In this document: one piece after another, positions 6,936 to 9,318 of the stretch
Numbering within the stretch: the first letter of the stretch is position 1
Layout of the letters: each line of letters opens with the position of its first letter
Source of the DNA: Syntrophomonadaceae bacterium
GTDB taxonomy: Bacteria > Bacillota > Syntrophomonadia > Syntrophomonadales > Syntrophomonadaceae
Direction: 5' to 3'
NCBI GenBank assembly: GCA_028698695.1
Contig: JAQVWB010000069.1
Location: 1 to 9,318, forward strand
Length of the DNA stretch: 9,318 nucleotides
Program-made: the position numbers and the translations under genes
The notes under the pieces: generated by a model
What the model saw: only the letters and a program-made list of their open reading frames with translations
Told to the model about the DNA's origin: nothing
Database searches by the model: none

Positions 6936-6948
6936 TATACTGTATAAA
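6936..6948 (+). promoter_or_regulatory. Possible promoter for the CBAH-like gene
   Basis: TATACT (6936-6941) and the overlapping extended -10 TGTATAAA (6941-6948) are the best candidates between the palindrome and the next gene. No good -35 is visible, so this is a weak call. Confidence 0.3.
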
Positions 6949-6998
6949 TTGCTGTAAAATCAGATGCAAAGGGATTTAAAAGAAGCGGAGATGAAGTA

Positions 6999-8081
6999 AT
7001 GGAAAAGAAAAAATCCGGGCTATTTAAAAAGGTTTCGCTTTACATTCTGATTGTTTTAATTGTTTTGGTGGTTGGGGCAGGTTTTGTATTTCGTACTGAA
7101 ATCAAGGCAATCAACAGTATTGAAAAAGTAGATGATTACGGATTTTATACCATGGAATATGCAGGTGATTATGGCTTTGACGAATTCCTGGAAGTAGGTG
7201 CCAGTAATGATCAGGAGTTGATTGATTTTGTAACCGGAAGGCTATTAAGGGGTATCCCGGTTTCCGTAAGTGCGCCCACATTGAATTGCAGCACTTTTAA
7301 CGCTGTTACGCCGGACGGAGAATATATTTTTGGAAGAAATTTCGACATGGGTTACTCTCCTGGATTATTGATACATACCAAACCAGTTAACGGATACGAG
7401 AGTATATCCATGGTCAATCTGGGATTCGTAGGCTACAGTGAGGGCTATTTGCCGGACAAGGTTTTTGATAAGGTTCTAACTTTGGCTGCACCCTATGTAC
7501 CGATGGATGGTATTAATGAAAAGGGAATGGCGGTAGGTGTACTGTTGCTGCAGGATACTCCCACCATGCAGGATACAGAAAAAGTAGATATTAACACTTC
7601 TACGGCTATCCGCCTGCTATTGGACAAAGCGGCGACTGTGGATGAAGCGGTAGCCTTGCTGCAAAAATATGATATGCGCAGTACTGGAGGTGGCAATTAC
7701 CACTATCAGATAACCGATGCCCAGGGAAATAGTGTGATTGTCGAATATATCAATAATGAGATGCAGGTTTTGAAACCGGAAACTACTTACCAGGCAAGTA
7801 CAAACTTCTATTTGACTCCCGGAGAGAAGTACAATTTCGGAGATGGACAGGATCGCTATGAGATTGTCATGAGCGGATTAAAAGAGAAAGATGGCGTTCT
7901 GAATGCAGAGGAAGGCATGAATCTGCTGGAAGAGGTCAAATTGGTGGATTATCCGGATGAAAAGACTGGTATCATTTACAGTACCCAGTGGAGTGCCATA
8001 TATAATAACAACCGGAAAACTGTAGATCTGGCCATTGGACGTAATTATGAAAATATCTACCACTTTTCATTGCAGGAATAA
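6999..8081 (+). CDS. Membrane-anchored CBAH-type linear amide C-N hydrolase (Ntn family)
   Basis: This is a 360-residue protein. Residues 1-12 are basic, 13-31 form a hydrophobic membrane segment, and the rest is outside. The catalytic part begins at NCSTF, where Cys97 is the likely Ntn nucleophile. Arg113 and Asp116 in GRNFDM sit 16 and 19 residues later, matching Arg18 and Asp21 relative to Cys2 in bile salt hydrolase and penicillin V acylase. Further family landmarks are DGINEKGMAVGVLLL (170-184), YHYQITDAQGNSVIVEY (234-250), Asn269 in ASTNF, and STQWSAIYN (328-336) near the end. The family hydrolyses linear amides such as bile-salt conjugates, penicillin V or acyl-amino acids; the substrate here is unknown. 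Because the nucleophile is internal, cleavage before Cys97 would be needed to free its amino group. The start ATG has GGAG at 6987-6990. A strong terminator follows, so it is probably monocistronic. Confidence 0.88.
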   Translation: MEKKKSGLFKKVSLYILIVLIVLVVGAGFVFRTEIKAINSIEKVDDYGFYTMEYAGDYGFDEFLEVGASNDQELIDFVTGRLLRGIPVSVSAPTLNCSTFNAVTPDGEYIFGRNFDMGYSPGLLIHTKPVNGYESISMVNLGFVGYSEGYLPDKVFDKVLTLAAPYVPMDGINEKGMAVGVLLLQDTPTMQDTEKVDINTSTAIRLLLDKAATVDEAVALLQKYDMRSTGGGNYHYQITDAQGNSVIVEYINNEMQVLKPETTYQASTNFYLTPGEKYNFGDGQDRYEIVMSGLKEKDGVLNAEEGMNLLEEVKLVDYPDEKTGIIYSTQWSAIYNNNRKTVDLAIGRNYENIYHFSLQE

Positions 8082-8140
8082 GGTTGCCGAAAGGGGCATT
8101 GCCCTGGGATGACCTTCGCATAGATAGTAAAATCAGTATA

Positions 8141-8199
8141 AAAACAGGGGATGATATGCTTAACCAGACAGGTTGTTATTATCAGCCCCTGTTTTACAT
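8141..8199 (+). terminator. Large intrinsic terminator after the CBAH-like gene
   Basis: AAAACAGGGG (8141-8150) pairs perfectly with CCCCTGTTTT (8186-8195). TGATA (8152-8156) pairs with TATCA (8180-8184) inside, and AACC (8162-8165) pairs with GGTT (8171-8174) at the tip around AGACA. The A-rich and T-rich flanks would allow it to work in both directions. Confidence 0.88.
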
Positions 8200-8213
8200 T
8201 ATTTCGTAATCAC

Positions 8214-8267
8214 AGCTTATCTTCGTGAGATAGCTGTCACATTTTTATCACAATTATTGTTTATAAT
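8214..8267 (+). promoter_or_regulatory. Response-regulator promoter with Pho-box-like direct repeat
   Basis: CTGTCAC (8234-8240) and TTATCAC (8245-8251) are 7-mers on an 11-bp period. They are followed after 10 bp by a perfect -10 TATAAT (8262-8267). This spacing matches PhoB-type activated promoters, in which the box replaces a -35, and the sequence at the -35 position (ACATTT) is indeed poor. Just upstream, TATCT/AGATA form an inverted repeat (8214-8235). The likely binder is an OmpR-family regulator, possibly the gene's own product. Confidence 0.5.
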
Positions 8268-8284
8268 TAATTGAAGACTTCTTT

Positions 8285-8355
8285 GTATTTCGGTTTATTA
8301 TCAGGGGAAACCCGGGTGCCCTTGTATCTCCTGAAATACGAATAAACAGGGGTGA
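8285..8355 (+). promoter_or_regulatory. Structured leader with two competing helices next to the Shine-Dalgarno
   Basis: GTATTTC (8285-8291) is complementary to GAAATAC (8333-8339), and GTTTATT (8293-8299) to AATAAAC (8341-8347). The two helices cross, so they would be either alternative folds or a pseudoknot. AATAAAC directly abuts the Shine-Dalgarno AGGGGTGA (8348-8355). The interior holds a GGG/CCC hairpin (8303-8322). Confidence 0.4.
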
Positions 8356-8360
8356 GCTTT

Positions 8361-9047
8361 GTGGGGAATAGCAGAATTCTCATCGTGGATGATGAAGAAT
8401 TAATTCGCGATTTAATAAAGGAATATATCAGCCTGGAGAACTTTGTCGCTGATGAGGCAGCCGATGGAATTCAGGCATTGCAGTTTTTCAGGCAGTTCGA
8501 TTATGATTTGATTATTCTGGATGTGATGATGCCGGGTTTGGATGGCTGGGGTGTGTGCCGCGAAATACGCAAGACCTCGCAGGTGCCGGTAATAATGCTG
8601 ACGGCCCGCGGAGAGGAATACGATAAACTTCTGGGATTTGAGCTGGGAGTGGATGATTATATGGTCAAACCTTTCAGTCCCAGGGAATTATTAGCTCGCA
8701 TGAAAGCGATAATAAGAAGAAGCGCTGCCAGAGAAGAACCTGATGATTATATCAGCTTTGAAGGCTTGACCATTGTATTTGACTCCCACAATGTTTATGT
8801 TGATGATAATCCGGTAAATCTTACCCCTAAAGAGTATGAATTACTGACTTTTTTTGCCCGTAATACCAACCGGGTTTTTTCCCGGGAACAGTTGCTGGAT
8901 TCAGTATGGGGATATGATTTTATGGGAGATACGAGAACGGTTGATACTCATATCAAGATGCTGCGGGAAAGCCTGGGAGTATATAGAAAATTTATTGTAA
9001 CCGTATGGGGTACAGGCTATAAGTTTGAAACCGGGGGGCAGAAATGA
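8361..9047 (+). CDS. OmpR/PhoB-family response regulator
   Basis: This is a 228-residue DNA-binding response regulator. The receiver domain (about 4-118) has acidic residues Asp10, Asp11 and Glu12, phosphoacceptor Asp54 (in LILD-type ILDVMMPG), Thr81 and Lys103 (VKPF). The C-terminal winged helix (about 130-224) has LTPKEYELL, FSREQLLDSVWG, a recognition helix around TRTVDTHIKMLRESL, and the wing VTVWGTGYKFE. I start it at GTG 8361 because AGGGGTGA (8348-8355) is ideally spaced. An in-frame GTG at 8352 overlaps that Shine-Dalgarno and would add only three residues. It overlaps the downstream sensor kinase by ATGA, so the two are co-transcribed and probably translationally coupled. The pair's signal is unknown. 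The promoter resembles a Pho box, but the sequence alone does not separate PhoP, ResD or other members of this family. Confidence 0.96.
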   Translation: MGNSRILIVDDEELIRDLIKEYISLENFVADEAADGIQALQFFRQFDYDLIILDVMMPGLDGWGVCREIRKTSQVPVIMLTARGEEYDKLLGFELGVDDYMVKPFSPRELLARMKAIIRRSAAREEPDDYISFEGLTIVFDSHNVYVDDNPVNLTPKEYELLTFFARNTNRVFSREQLLDSVWGYDFMGDTRTVDTHIKMLRESLGVYRKFIVTVWGTGYKFETGGQK

Positions 9048-9318
9048 GAAGCATACATTTTAAACTATGGGCAGGCATGATGACGCTGGTTGTGTTCGTT
9101 CTTATATTACTATGGCTGTTTCAAATAGTATTTCTGGAAAATTTCTATACCCGCATGAAAGTAAACGATATTAAAGAAAAAGCTGTGGCTGTTACAAACT
9201 TGCTGAATGAAGATAAAGGCCAGGAATTTAGTGACCAAATGGATATTTTGGCTTATGAGAATTCCATGAGTGTTGAGCTGTTGGATATGAATGGCAAAAT
9301 AATCTACGAGGCTGATTC
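9044..9318 (+). CDS. Membrane sensor histidine kinase, N-terminal part only
   Basis: The ATG at 9044 overlaps the regulator's TGA by four bases, and GGGGGG lies at 9033-9038. The visible 91 residues start MRSIHFKLWAGMM and continue with a hydrophobic membrane segment (about 8-31). An extracytoplasmic region follows, with the motif VELLDMNGKIIYEAD near the cut, as in the sensor domains of PhoR- or ResE-like kinases. The kinase domains lie beyond the edge. I call it a kinase from the operon position and the N-terminal architecture; no catalytic residue is visible. It is the likely partner of the upstream regulator. Confidence 0.82.
   Translation, partial: MRSIHFKLWAGMMTLVVFVLILLWLFQIVFLENFYTRMKVNDIKEKAVAVTNLLNEDKGQEFSDQMDILAYENSMSVELLDMNGKIIYEAD

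Noticed and set aside
8352..8360. GTG 8352 as the response-regulator start
   Set aside because: It lies inside the Shine-Dalgarno sequence that serves GTG 8361 and has no ribosome-binding site of its own.

Overview
The window looks like chromosome of a low-to-moderate-GC Firmicute, probably a clostridial lineage. This is inference. It rests on strong AGGAGG-type ribosome-binding sites, AT-rich intergenic DNA with sigma-A-like promoters, intrinsic terminators, and the families present: a DegV protein, a DUF2294/MpsC-like protein, a zinc alcohol dehydrogenase, a CBAH-type Ntn hydrolase and an OmpR-family two-component pair. I see no tRNA, rRNA, CRISPR array, transposase or prophage block.

Left part (1-2730, minus strand): one very large soluble sensor histidine kinase, PAS-GAF-PAS-PAS-PAS-HisKA. 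It is cut by the window edge inside its ATPase domain. Its PAS domains appear to alternate between two sequence types. A roughly 400-bp divergent intergenic region follows. It holds a strong plus-strand promoter (2967-2995) and then a structured leader with a terminator-like hairpin (3061-3117), ahead of a small DUF2294/MpsC-like gene (3148-3573).

Middle (3570-5900): an intrinsic terminator, a zinc-dependent alcohol dehydrogenase (3770-4825) with its own terminator, a REP-like hairpin (4928-4958), and an N-acetylmuramoyl-L-alanine amidase of the T7-lysozyme/PGRP type (5160-5780). The amidase has no signal peptide and carries a distinct C-terminal module. A possible 34-residue ORF follows it.

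Right part (5900-9318): a DegV-family fatty-acid-binding protein (5993-6847), a second palindromic hairpin that may belong to the same repeat family, a membrane-anchored CBAH/Ntn amidase-like protein (6999-8081), a large terminator (8141-8195), and a two-component operon. In that operon the OmpR/PhoB-family response regulator (8361-9047) overlaps the start of a membrane sensor kinase (9044 onward, cut by the window edge) by four bases. The regulator has a Pho-box-like direct repeat 10 bp before its -10 element and a leader that can form two competing helices.

Most genes are separate transcription units, split by terminators or own promoters. Only the response regulator and kinase pair is a clear operon. 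I do not see a coherent new multi-gene system. The most interesting signals are regulatory RNA and DNA structures (leaders at 3002-3117 and 8285-8355), the PAS domain arrangement, and the membrane-tethered Ntn hydrolase.
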